Shown here: positions 1 through 10,600 of the stretch, piece after piece
Layout: every line of letters starts with the position of its first letter
Position numbering within the stretch: the first letter of the stretch is position 1
NCBI GenBank assembly: GCA_031772625.1
Contig: CM062819.1
Span: 829,157,503 to 829,221,502, forward strand
Direction: 5' to 3'
DNA length: 64,000 nucleotides
Source: Pinus tabuliformis
Lineage: Eukaryota > Streptophyta > Pinopsida > Pinales > Pinaceae
Made by a program: the position numbers and the translations under genes
The notes under the pieces: generated by a model
Databases searched by the model: none
The model's input: the letters and a program-made list of their open reading frames with translations, nothing else
What the model was told of the DNA's origin: nothing

Positions 1-2918
1 AGATTGAGGTACAGAGAAGGCCTCATAAGGGTGGTAAGGGTGGACATCATAAGTGAGAGGAGCCCACCTCTTTAGCAGAGTTACAGGCTTGTCCTATGGC
101 AGTCACATGTTTCCAGTATATGTCTTGCTATGAGTTTTGTGAGAGGATCTCTCGGATTCAGCACCATAGAGAGTTAGCTCGCCTATTTGTTTTACACTTG
201 CATGATGGACATGTCAACCTTGCAGGGGTGAACTTTACATTAACACCCGAGGTGATCTCACATGCCACAGGGATACCTAATGTTGGGGAGGTGTGGAATA
301 AGCGCAAGGTGCTGGATAATGTTCACTTTGAGCCTTTTGTCCGGCCACCATTCATGAGACATTTGGCAGGTGTGTTTCCATTCAGGTTTCTCAGGAGCGA
401 GTATGCTCCCATGATGAGGCTCATCATGCACTATTTTACCTGTGAGGGCAGATTTTCACAGGTATATTCATACCATATTCGCCTCTTGATGCACTTCACC
501 CGAGTGAGGATGATGAACATCCCTATTTTCTTCTATCAGAACATTCAGAGGATGGTTCCCATGTTGCAGAGGAAGAGCCCGGCACAGCAGTATAGGAGCC
601 TGTACCATTATGGTTTGATTCAGCTTGTAGTATTGCATCAGTTGGCTCAGCAGGGCATCTCATGGGAGGAGTTCATCTCTCGTGAGTTTTTCACAGCACC
701 ACCCTCGCCACATCCTGAGGTTGTTCACGAGGAGGGAGGACCATCACGGCAGCATGACATCCCTGTCACTAGACATGTCAGCTCCTCACCTTTGGTTACC
801 TATCAGAAAGGCCTGAGGGCCTTATTTGCAGCAGCTCGGCGAGTACTATCTCCACAACAGGTGGAAGGGGTCTCGCCTTCATCATCAGCTCAGCGAGTGT
901 TATCTCCACATCAGGTGGAAGGGGCCTCACTTTCTTCACCAGCACAGGTACCAGGGAGGGGCAAGCAGCCCAAGATTGATGAGGGGCCATCAGGAGTTCC
1001 AGATATTGAGCTTGTTGATCTTGAGGCCAGTTCTCCTAGCCGAGAGGCAAAGGAGATCATTCAGCACCTTAGAGCTGAAAATGATGCCTTGCAGAGGAGA
1101 TTAGAGGGTGCACAATGGACCATCACATACCTGGAGCAGCGCAACAAACAGTTGGAAGATGAGCAGGCACTTGATGAGTTGTGGAGGATTCGTAGTGACC
1201 GAATCTTGAACCGAAGAAGACCCGGTGATCCATTGCCCGCTGACCGAGAGTCCATGCTCATCCGGGTAAATGCACACTTGGAGAGGTTGTTGGCTAAGGC
1301 CAACCAAGAGAAGAAATTGCTGAGGAACATGAAGAACCATTACTGGGCAAGGATGCATGTGTGTAAAGCAAAGATGAAAATGTTTCAAAGGCGGTTGACC
1401 GAGGCACTAAAACGGAGAAAGAGGCCCAATCCCCTCCGTATCTTGGCTGAGGCTTCAATCAAGGATCAAGGCACTAAATAGCCTAGCCATAGCACAAATC
1501 CAAAAAAAAATTGAGAATTTTGGGTGAATTTTGGCATTTTCAGGCAATTTGCAGGTTTTTCCCATTAACGGGTCTCACCCCCCGCGCGACCCTTCATCAT
1601 GGCAACTCAATTTTGCAAAAACTCAGCATTTCCAGATTTTTCATGAGAAGTTACATATGCTCATCAATGGACTTGAAATTTTATGAAGTTTTGGGCCTCC
1701 AGAAAGTCAAAAAACACGCAAAAAATGACTTTCTGCCACATTTTTGAGTTGCAGAAAGCAGTCTTTGGAGATTGCAATTTTGGAGGGGCAAATGACCACC
1801 AAATTCAGAAATTCTAGTTGGGTTGGAAAGTAGACTCACAGACCTTTCCAACAAGCCTACTCTTGCTCAATTTGGACACCTGGAAGTGCCCCAAATGTGG
1901 TCCCAAAGGCGCGCGACCCGTCAGGCAAACTTTTCCAAATTTCAGTGTACAGCTCAGAAAAACGCAGTTTGACCCTGTTTGACTTTTTGGGGTGGATTAT
2001 TAGGCTCTTTGATGTAATTATTGTACTTTTATGATACTTTTACTCTTATGTACCTCTTCTAGAAGATTCATTCATGAAAAAGGTGAAAATTAAATGAATG
2101 AATTGGTTTCCTAGCTTATAGAGGCAAGTTGTTTTGACTGCCTAGTTTGTAGTGCTTAGTTTAGAAGTGGTTGAAACAGCTCCTAGGATAGTGAGCTCGA
2201 CCCATGGAGGCAGGGAAAGAGGTTAGATCATCTATATTATGTACTTTCTTGCTCATTTTCATGGTTGGACTCTTGAGGGAGAAGCTATCATTGTATTATT
2301 CACTGTATCTCTGCAATTTTTGGCTAAGGAAGACCAGGGTTTTGCAGTCCTCTTTGGGATTCTTGTGGACTCATGTGTTGATGGTGTGTTTCTCAATGTA
2401 CTTGGAAGCTTTTTATGTGACTCATTTCCTTTCTTTTACTTCTGCACATTAAACAAATGAAGTGTTAAAGTAAGAATTCATGCTTGCCATGCTCTGCTTT
2501 TAAGTTTGTTTAATTTCAATGTTTTCTACTGTCTAAAGAGAATTCAAAGTTATTGTTTGCTCTCTTTAGCTCTTCACCTTTCATTCCTGACCATCCACCT
2601 CAATCAAAGGCATCAACACTGCCTCCTACATCGCCCCAAGGAACCCCCTGCAAAAACTGTGTCCAATCCCCGCACCCAAAATTGCCCTCTCCTCAATTTG
2701 CCACCAAAAACCCTAAAAACCCCAAATCAACCTTTTTGATCAGTTTACTAGCCTAAAATCAGTGTTACCCTATTGGTCATCTCATCCATTGAATATTTCA
2801 CCGAGATAGACCGGAGAGAGCCCTCTCCAGCCCCGTAGGCTAGCTACGAGGCTAAGTGGTTTAATGTTTCCTTTAGGTTTACCTTTCTCAACCTGAGGTG
2901 AAATTTCAAGCGCTAACA
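1..2918 (+). mobile_element. 3' part of an LTR-type element carrying a 461-codon ORF (5' end outside window)
   Basis: The sequence from the ORF through its long non-coding tail to GCTAACA at 2918 aligns by eye, block after block, with 53862-55571. That second copy is a bounded element ending in CTAACA with a near-perfect 5-bp target duplication. Shared blocks include the ORF C-terminus, a stretch around 1790-1930 (matched at 54395-54560), a block near 2190 and a terminal block around 2815-2860 with GGCTAGCTACGAGG. The right end here is therefore probably 2918, directly against the pyrimidine tract. The left end and left target duplication lie outside the window. No reverse transcriptase is visible, so this is either a non-autonomous element or the LTR end of a larger one. 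Confidence 0.6.
96..1481 (+). CDS. Uncharacterised retroelement-associated protein, 461 aa
   Basis: This is the longest uninterrupted ORF in the window, and I do not recognise its function. Residues 1-170 are a globular-looking, aromatic and His-rich part with a segment FTLTPEVISHATGIP. It recalls, without proving, the plant-specific 'putative plant transposon protein' domains found beside gypsy elements. Residues 200-300 are Ser/Pro-rich and hold a short internal duplication built on LSPQQVEG and LSPHQVEG. Residues 310-460 are helical, charged and probably coiled-coil, ending in a basic tail (RALKRRKR-like). The reading frame continues upstream of the first Met to a TGA at 54-56, so the true start is uncertain. 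A degenerate second copy of the C-terminus lies at 53862-54098. No catalytic motif is visible. A Gag-like or accessory protein is possible. Confidence 0.55.
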   Translation: MAVTCFQYMSCYEFCERISRIQHHRELARLFVLHLHDGHVNLAGVNFTLTPEVISHATGIPNVGEVWNKRKVLDNVHFEPFVRPPFMRHLAGVFPFRFLRSEYAPMMRLIMHYFTCEGRFSQVYSYHIRLLMHFTRVRMMNIPIFFYQNIQRMVPMLQRKSPAQQYRSLYHYGLIQLVVLHQLAQQGISWEEFISREFFTAPPSPHPEVVHEEGGPSRQHDIPVTRHVSSSPLVTYQKGLRALFAAARRVLSPQQVEGVSPSSSAQRVLSPHQVEGASLSSPAQVPGRGKQPKIDEGPSGVPDIELVDLEASSPSREAKEIIQHLRAENDALQRRLEGAQWTITYLEQRNKQLEDEQALDELWRIRSDRILNRRRPGDPLPADRESMLIRVNAHLERLLAKANQEKKLLRNMKNHYWARMHVCKAKMKMFQRRLTEALKRRKRPNPLRILAEASIKDQGTK

Positions 2919-3083
2919 CACTCCATTCCTCTCTCGCCCTCCCTATCTCCTTTCCTCTCTCTTTCTCTCTCTCCCTTTCCTACTTGCTCTCTCTCCCTTA
3001 TCCCTCCCTCTCACCCTTGCCCTCTCTCTCTCTCTCTCTCTCACTCACTCTCAACCCCCCTTACCCTCTCTCTCTCTCACGTG

Positions 3084-3138
<55 letters not shown>

Positions 3139-4316
3139 TCCCCCACCTTTATCTCTCTTTCCCTCCTACTCTCTATCTCTCTCCCCCCAACCTTATACTC
3201 ACTTTATCTCTCCCCCTCTCACTCTAAACCTCCCTCTCTCTTCCCCTATCACTCTCTCCCCTATTCCCCTCTCCCTCTCTCTTTCTCTCTCCCCCCCACC
3301 TTTCTCTCCCTTACTCTCCCTCTCTCTCGCTCTCTATCTCTCTCTCAAATTAAATCTATCTCTTCCTCTCCCCCCACTTAACTCTCACTCACACACATTC
3401 CCTTACCCCCACTCTCTCATTCCTTTTCCCTCCCTCTCTCTCCCTCTTTCTCTCTCTCCCCTTCCCTCCCTCGTCCTCCATCTCTCCCTCCCTCTCCTCC
3501 TTTCATGAACTGCCTCCCTCCCTTCTGCAAACTCTCCCTATCTCCTCCTTTCTCCCTCCCTCCTTCCTGCACTCTCTCCTTATCTCCTTCTTTCTCCCTC
3601 CCTCCCTCCTTCCCTTTCCCACCCTCTCTTCCTCTCTCTCTCTCCCCCTCCCTCCCTATTTTCCACACTCTCTCTATATCTCTCCCTCCTACCCTTCCTC
3701 CTTCCTCCCACTACTCTCTCTATCTCCTCCCTCTGTTTCCCACCCTCTCTTCCTCTCTATCTCTCCTTCCCTCTCTCTCTCTCCCTCCCTCCCTCTCCCT
3801 CTTTCTCTTACTCTCTCTCCCCCTCCCTCCATATTTTCCACACTCTCTATATCTCTCTCCCTCCCAACCTTCCTCCTTCCTCCCAATATTATCTCTCTCC
3901 CTCCTTCCTCGCTTCCCTCCCTTCTATGTCTCTCTCTCCCACTACCCCCTCTCCCTCCCTTCCTCTTTTTCTCTCTCCCCTTATCTCTATTTCTCTCCCT
4001 CCTCCTCCCTCTCTCCCTCCTTCCTCACCTCCCTCCCTCCTTTGTCTCTCTCTCCCACTACCCCCTCTCCCTCCCTTCCTCTTTTTCTCTCTCCCCCTAT
4101 CTCTATGTCTCTCCCTCCTCCTCCCTCTCTCCCACCCACCATTCTTCCCTCTCCCTCTCTCTCCATCCCTACCCCCTCCCTCTATCTCCCTATCTATCTC
4201 TTTCTATCCATCCCTCCTTTATATGTCTCTCTACACCCTCACTCCCTCTCTCCTCTCCTTCCCACTCTCCCCCCCTCTCTCCTTCTCTCTTCTTACCCCT
4301 CCCCTTACATGTTAAT
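2919..4316 (+). repeat. 1.4-kb almost pure pyrimidine (CT-rich) tract
   Basis: Nearly every base on this strand is C or T, with scattered A and very rare G. It includes a perfect (CT)n run around 3088-3124, then a short (CA)n run, and irregular CCCTCTCT arrays to about 4300. Long ORFs read through it on both strands as Ser/Leu/Pro or Glu/Gly/Arg low-complexity sequence and are artefacts of composition. The strong strand asymmetry makes triplex (H-DNA) formation plausible. It begins exactly where the element ending at 2918 stops. Confidence 0.95.
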
Positions 4317-4400
4317 TACATGTTAAAAAAATTGTATCAATAAAGAAAACACACATACAAGAGAAACAATATAAATATAAACATATACTAAAAACTACAA

Positions 4401-4403
<3 letters not shown>

Positions 4404-4462
<59 letters not shown>
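4404..4462. repeat. (AT)n microsatellite
   Basis: An uninterrupted AT dinucleotide run of about 59 bases in AT-rich DNA, shortly after the end of the pyrimidine tract. A shorter AT run lies near 4660-4674. Confidence 0.97.
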
Positions 4463-4470
<8 letters not shown>

Positions 4471-6648
4471 GATTCATTGTCATTTAAAATCAATTTATTT
4501 AAATTAATAATAAAAAACTTACAATATCAAATACATATTAAATTAGAATAACAATAAATTATAATTTTAAAAAAAAAAAAACTTATTCCAAAAACAAATT
4601 ACAAAAAACTTTAATTTTTTTATAATGGAATAAAATAATTACTAACATTGAATATACCTATATATATATATATATTCACAATAAAAGATATTTATTAGAA
4701 AATCAAGATTCAGAAACAAAGTTGAGACTCTATAAAAATAAATAAATAATCTAACCATAACCAAAACAATTTAAGCACGTTAAAAATTAAATTAAGCAAA
4801 TGATGAATGTAACAAAAGTTATGTCAAGTAGATGCATCACCTTATATTTTAAAACATTACTTAATTGAAACCGGGTCTAGCCAATGTCTAACCGCTACTG
4901 AAACCAAATTAATAAGAAAGTGTGAGATCTATCCAGCCAATCATGAAAGGTTAAACTACTACAATAATCCCAAACCATATATTTTGCAGATATAAATGTA
5001 TACCAAACATTGAGATTAGCATAACTTATTGCAAGCATTATCCACGTAAATGAGGGTTTACACATAAACGATTGTTTGTAGCAGCAATAAAGTAGGAATC
5101 ATAAAAGGCTAAACATTACGCCTTAGAGAGATTGTAAATATACATATTGCGAGAACTGTAGAGAGCTTCATGCCAGTAAGAAACTGTAGAGGAGGGCGGT
5201 TATTGGCAGCACCATGGAGAATTGAAAGGAGGACTCTCTAAATCAACCCCGAGCCGAATCGATGGAAGGAGAAGGGAGAAGGCGAGAGACATTTTCTTTT
5301 GAAATTACACACAAAATGAGAGGAATATTAATGATGAAGGAGATGTGGTCGATAAAATGATACCAGGTTCGGCTTATATAACATAACATGCAACAGAAAT
5401 AGAGAGGCAGTCTTTCAAATTCACTCCTCAATTTGAGTTTATTTTATTTTAGAAACACATGAAACAGATGGGTATGAAACAAAAAATAAAAATCTTGGAA
5501 ACACGAGACAGAAGCATACATACTTGGAAGCATGAGACAAAAACGTACATATGAGACAGAAGCATGATTGGTTTGGGTAGCAACTCAATTTCATCCAATA
5601 GAGGTGGTCGAGATCATAGCAGAGTTCCAATTCCATTTCCCCTGAAGGCCACCCTCCTCCTCTAGGCCAAACTCAGACATAGGACCAACCCTCCTCCTCT
5701 ATCACATATGGACTCAGGATTCGAGATAAACTCGGACCCAGTCTCAGATGTGTGTAGCACTTCCAACAGTACACAAAAAAATGGTTTGACAACCGTGTCA
5801 AAGTGGAGATACAATATAAAGAGTTGTTCCCACAAATCACTTTTATTTATTTTCTATCCATCAACTATATTTTTAAATTTCTTTTCTTTCTTTTTCTAAC
5901 TTTTCTTGCTTTTCTCTCCATCAGCGATCTTTATAAATTGCTTTTCTAACCGTTATAAATTTCTTTTCTTTCTTTTTCTAACTTTTCTTACTTTTCTCTC
6001 CAACGACTATCCTTAAACTTTGCTTTTCTTGCTTTTCTAATGTTTTAATTTTTGGTGTGTGTTGAGCCTGGAGGGTTCGAAGCTAGAGTTGAGATGGTTT
6101 AACTTGGTTGAGAAAAGGACATTTGAGCTTCATCATGTTTTCGTCGTGGATGATGTTTTTCCCCAGACGTGTTTCGCTTTGAATTTCAGCTCATTTGAGA
6201 GTTGTCACATAGACATTCTCTATATGTTTAACATTACAAAGCTTTTCTAATAATACCGTTACATTCCAAACTGCTTCATTACTAGTACCCAATTAGGAAA
6301 TCATCAACAGAATTGTTCTCACTTACTGTAGTTATATAGAGGTTACTACTCTTGAAATTGTGGTTAGTTTTGTTAATGATTCAATCCAAAATTGATTTGA
6401 TTAGGATGCCTTAAATGCAAATGGTTTCTTAATTTTAAATTATGTTGCACTACATGTACATGTTTTTTTATATAATAGAATTGTTTCAAAATGTGAGGTT
6501 TCGTAACATCAGCAGTACAGATGCATCATTTTCGCAGTAGTTGGTGGACAGAGATGTCAGATATTAGCAACACAGAAAGAGATGTTACATAACAGAGTGA
6601 TGCTTCTGCAGGTTGCATTACTAGAGCGCATTCCTTGCTAAGAGGGAG
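4463..6648. other. AT-rich non-coding DNA, no gene recognised
   Basis: The AT-rich first half has no ORF with recognisable similarity. At 5168-5290 on the minus strand a CT-rich leader-like stretch precedes a 15-codon ORF starting at 5215 (MVLPITALLYSFLLA). This could be a lone first exon or chance. 5640-5700 has two GGCC-containing CT-rich duplicates (CCTCCTCCTCTA). Nothing else could be assigned. Confidence 0.5.
5875..6038. repeat. Tandem duplication, 2 x 82 bp, pyrimidine-rich
   Basis: The block starting AAATTTCTTTTC at 5875 recurs at 5957 with the same TTTTTCTAACTTTTCTT continuation. The first copies differ by few substitutions before diverging near 6010. A third, poorer echo follows to about 6040. 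Confidence 0.75.
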
Positions 6649-7710
6649 TGTTGATTTATGGTAGCATCAGATGTGATCAAAGTCTCAAAATTTTCAGGGA
6701 GGCTTAGATGCATGCATTCTCCAATACCCAGAAATCATTTTGGGAAATTCCAACCGGAGATAGTTTTATTAAAATAATTAATTATTTTTAATGGGACACT
6801 ACATCTAAACTTAGGAAATTAAAATAATTAATGGGTATTAATATAAACTATGGATGTAACTTCTAAAAGAAGATAAGGATCAAGCCAAAAATTATCTAAT
6901 CCATTGGTTAGAAGTTAATTTGGGTCGTTGGTTGTCCAATAGAAAGATATAAGAAGAGGCTTGAGGGGCACTTAGAGAACACACACAGGGGAGATCAGAA
7001 GTTTGATTTTCTAAAGCAGAGAAACTGTCGAAAAGATTTTCTATAGTGATATTTTTTAGTGAGGGACAGGGATAGTATTCATTGACGATTTCTTCCTGGG
7101 CTGGACAGTACAAGGCAAAGAGGACAGATCGATGTCCAGAGGTTGACGATGGTCCACGCAGTGCTGATGCAGTGGTAGCACAGAGCCTAAAGGGAGATTG
7201 AATTCCTGCTGAGGAAATCGAGTTTCAGAAGCCGAGAGATATGGTGTGAGACTGAGAGGCTGTAAATCAAAGTTTCTGGTGAGCAGAGGATTTGAAGGAG
7301 GAGGAGCGCAGTCCCTAGTAGAGGTGATGTAGAGACTTCATGGGGTTGATGTAGTTATGTGCAGAAGCTGACACAGAAGGGACACAGAGCCTCTGTTCCA
7401 ACAAGATCGGAGTTAGATTCTTCCAATGACAGGGTGAGAGCATCTCACTACTTATTTTGTCCAGTTTCTCTCTGTATAGGATAGCCTGTTGGGCATGCAA
7501 CGAATTGTACTCATAATTGCTACTGCATAATAATAAAACCCTCAAAGTTGTTGCAGCGGTTTTCCCGCATTAGGTTTTTCTGAGGACATTTGTCCAAAAA
7601 TAATTTTGTAGATGTGTTCTATCTCTTTCCTGTTTAGTTTCTTGTTTCCACTTACAATTTAAATGGTGTATACTGTAGTGTATTGGTTTTGATATTTACT
7701 ATGGGAAACA
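6649..7710 (+). repeat. Candidate decayed copia-type LTR
   Basis: A purine run AAGAGGGAG (6640-6648), resembling a polypurine tract, is followed by TGTTGATTTATGG. A segment ending GGGAAACA at about 7710 gives TGTT...AACA ends. Inside are a TATA-like ATATAAGAAG near 6947 and a GTTTTCCCGCATTAGG block near 7558, which resembles the R/U5 part of plant copia LTRs. No pol sequence was recognised upstream and no target duplication is convincing. The call rests on these signatures alone. Confidence 0.35.
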
Positions 7711-8229
7711 GTAAGTAACTTGATTCAGAAATTAACAAGTAGGAGAAACTTAATAAGTTATTGCAGTAGAAATTTGGGCATCCAAATTTTCACATTCATG
7801 AGGAGTGACTTGATGGATGCAATAGAGACGAGACACCTTGGAGTTGGATGGTGCTTGCAGCGATGGAGGTGCCTTGTTAGGAGAACTTAGGCATGGGTTG
7901 AGTTTATGAGACTTAGCCATTTTTTATGGACATGGAGATTGTTGGTCTATGACCATGGGCAACACATGGATGACACAATGAGGAGACTTCAAAAGATTAG
8001 TCAACTCCCTGTGATTAGTATTCTAGTTATCTTCAAATTATTCAATAATATCTTTAGGTTCTAGTCCCTTCAGAGACTTTCTAAATATTTTATCATTGTG
8101 GTATTCAAGTCAAATTTTTCAATACCAACCTCCATAGGAGAAATTATCTTTGTCAATGAAGGACCCTTTAAAATGTTGGAAGTAGGTGATTTTTTACCCT
8201 AACTTTTTATTGAAAGGAAATGAGCAATA
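7711..8229. other. Non-coding DNA, nothing recognised
   Basis: No ORF, RNA or repeat could be supported here. It may be the continuation of the decayed minus-strand element that follows. Confidence 0.4.
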
Positions 8230-8640
8230 TTTAGCTATATGACTTAGTTAATGGCATCTAAACATATTAAGGGGACACCATGACAATCAATATCAAAATT
8301 AACCATAGGTGAGCCCTTCTAAATCACCATTCCCAATACTAATCCATCTCCAAAATCAATTCCAACCATAATCTGAGTGACTGTTGTAATGTTAGTCTTA
8401 ATAAAATTCATGTTTTCCTCCAAATAATGACCTAAAGAGTTTCCTATCTCTGTAAATACTCTGGAAAACCAATATTTGATATGTAAGCTAGGTAGATTTC
8501 ACCATCAATGAATGTCATCAATTGTTTCAAATTGTGCATTGAAGGAGAGAGGGTGACTTTTTAAACTAAGAAGCATCTATTTCCATAACGAAAAAGAAGA
8601 CAATACATTTTCTACATTCCCCCATTGAAAGAATGGTGAA
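8230..8640 (-). pseudogene. DUF4283 / LINE ORF1-like remnant
   Basis: Read on the minus strand with frame changes, this region gives an ordered series of pieces expected of the plant DUF4283 nucleic-acid-binding domain of non-LTR retrotransposon ORF1 proteins. A VFTEIGNSLGHYLEENMNF piece matches the 'IGNSLG..LE.D' block. Then comes IMVGIDFGDGLV, matching the 'VEVDL..GL' block. Then comes NFDIDCHGVPLICL, matching the 'LDYEGIPF.C..C' entry to a zinc knuckle whose second half is not readable. Several stops and frameshifts are present. No LINE reverse transcriptase was recognised nearby. Moderately sure of the family, not of the exact boundaries. Confidence 0.45.
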
Positions 8641-9429
8641 GGAAAACCATCGTCTTGCAAGAAAAAATCTAGTTTGGAACCTCGCCTAATAATGTTCCCA
8701 AACCTTACCACTTAAGGACTTAATGTTGTCTTCATTAAAAAATCATTTGAAGATGCATCCTGCTATTATATGTTATATTATGTTAATAACCATATTGAGC
8801 TTAATATCACTGCAAGGACTAACCTTGCATAAGTACCTTTTAGTGTTATGCATTTTCTTGTCTTCTTCTTAATATTTGGGCCTCATAAGTCCTCAACAAT
8901 GTGTTCAATTACAAGAATATGTTGATATATTTCATGAGCTAAGTCCTTCGATCCATACTTCATCACATATGGAGGGGACACATAGGGAGATAAGTCAAAT
9001 GTTGAGGCCTAAATATTAATGAGGGCTGCTACTTGGAATCCAATTCCCTTAACCGAATCATTTCTCATCCCTTCTCAGGAACCTTAGCCTTTTGCTTGGA
9101 ATCCCCTAGGCTTACAAGGATGGATTGAGTGTTGCTTTGATCCAAAACAACCTCCTTTAATGTAGACAATGTTTTCACAATAATATTACTAGGTGATCTC
9201 TCCCTATACTACCCATTCAATGGAGGATATGGATGAAAATATAGACAAATATTTCCTACATAGCCTTATGTTGTCGTTATGACAAACACCCTCCAAAATT
9301 TGGTCTAACTTGAATTTTGGAGCCTACTGTGGATCTTGTGATCATTCGTTCCATAATCACTTTATGGTCGGTTGATAAGTATCAAAGTAACTTGCTCACA
9401 CATGCTTAGTCTACAAAAAATTCATGAGC
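8641..9429. other. Non-coding DNA, nothing recognised
   Basis: AT-rich sequence without supported features. It could hold the decayed N-terminal part and leader of the minus-strand DUF4283-type element, but no alignment by eye was convincing. Confidence 0.4.
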
Positions 9430-10010
9430 GCACTCTTTTATGCAAGCTTGAACAGGCAAAGCACAAGTCCATCAAGGCAGTGCCTATGCAAATGTTCCAC
9501 CTATGTCGACAGTTAGTGCACACTTTCATCAACAGTCCCTCACTTTTTCTTGCGATTGTTCTTCTATTCAGTGAGTTTGTGCAACTGTCACTTTTGTGCA
9601 CCTTCAATTTCATAAGTGTTTTCATGTTTAATACTGTCACTTTTGCTTCTTTTCACTGTAATAAGTGTCTTTTTCATGTTATCTTTGTTCAAGCATGTGT
9701 TTTTTTCAATGTCATTCGCATTTTACAAGTGTCGTTTGCACTTTCCTCTTACTGTCGCATATGTCATCTTTTGGCGTGGCAAGTGTCACATATCACACAA
9801 ATGTAGTTTTAGTTTGCTTCAAGGGGTAATATTGGTGCTAATGAGTCATGCTTATCATCTAGACATTTATCGCACTCATTCCCAAAGTTTAAAGCATTGT
9901 TGCACAAGTGTCGTCACTGTCATCGCAAAGTGTACCTCTACTGTCGCACTTGGGGAAGTCATCGTCATCGCATTGGGGGAGATTATATTGTTCATGTATT
10001 CTAAGTGATC
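9430..10010. repeat. Degenerate short tandem repeats built on AAGTGTC / ACTGTCRC
   Basis: The words AAGTGTC, ACTGTCAC, ACTGTCGC and AATGTCATTCGCA recur at irregular 20-40-base spacing through the segment, for example around 9585, 9630, 9660, 9710, 9728, 9757, 9780, 9905, 9917 and 9940. The array is decayed. The apparent plus-strand ORFs of 130-144 codons across it are read-through of the repeats. Confidence 0.55.
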
Positions 10011-10074
10011 AGTGTTGTATTTTCAATTATTCTAAGTGTTGATCATGCTCGGATTTTGTCCTTTTCCACTTTGG

Positions 10075-10600
10075 CCTTAATGATCCCACACTTAGCCAAA
10101 TCCAGAAAACTTCCCGACCAAGCAACCTAGCCTCACTTAGCCTTCCTAAACTACACATTGTGTAGTCTTAGCCCTCGAGCTTAGACTTTACCTCTTAGCA
10201 CTACGCAATGCAGAGTCCATGCCTTCCAGAATTGCATGTTGTGTAGTATTAATTCTCAGTCCCAATCCTTGAGTTTCAGAATTGCAAAGTCTCTGCCTTC
10301 AATTGGCTTGCTCTATGCACTGCACAATCTCATGAATAAGCCTTAGAATTGACCCCTTGAACTAAGTAGATTGTACAAGCCCTTGGCCTTTGTCCCTCTA
10401 GAACTATGCAGTGGGAAACCTCAAGCCTCGAGCCTTCAACCTGGCCCCTTGAGCTCCTCTATTGTCCAGTTGTTTTTCCGTGGCCTACCTAAACTGCACA
10501 CTACACAGTCTCAAGGCTCATTCCTGGCCCCTGACCTCCTGAGCTGCGCAATCCTTGAGCTAGTCTTGCAGTCTGACACCTGGTTCTAGCTCAATTGATG
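10075..10600. repeat. Degenerate tandem repeats, unit about 50-60 bp
   Basis: Related phrases recur: CTAAACTACACATTGTGTAGTC, CTACGCAATGCAGAGTC, GAATTGCATGTTGTGTAG, GAATTGCAAAGTCT, CACTGCACAATCTC, CTATGCAGTGG, CTAAACTGCACACTACACAG and GAGCTGCGCAATCC, each followed by CTT/CCTTGAGCC-like text. The pattern fits an old tandem array with a short inverted core (ACACAATGTGT-like). The type of array, and whether it belongs to an LTR, is unclear. Confidence 0.55.

Noticed and set aside
2898..4326. Long ORFs on both strands (up to 273 codons) across the pyrimidine tract
   Set aside because: They consist of Ser/Leu/Pro or Glu/Gly/Arg runs produced by CT/GA composition, with no domain or codon signal.
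9372..10008. Plus-strand ORFs of 144 and 130 codons
   Set aside because: They run through degenerate repeats and have no recognisable domain.
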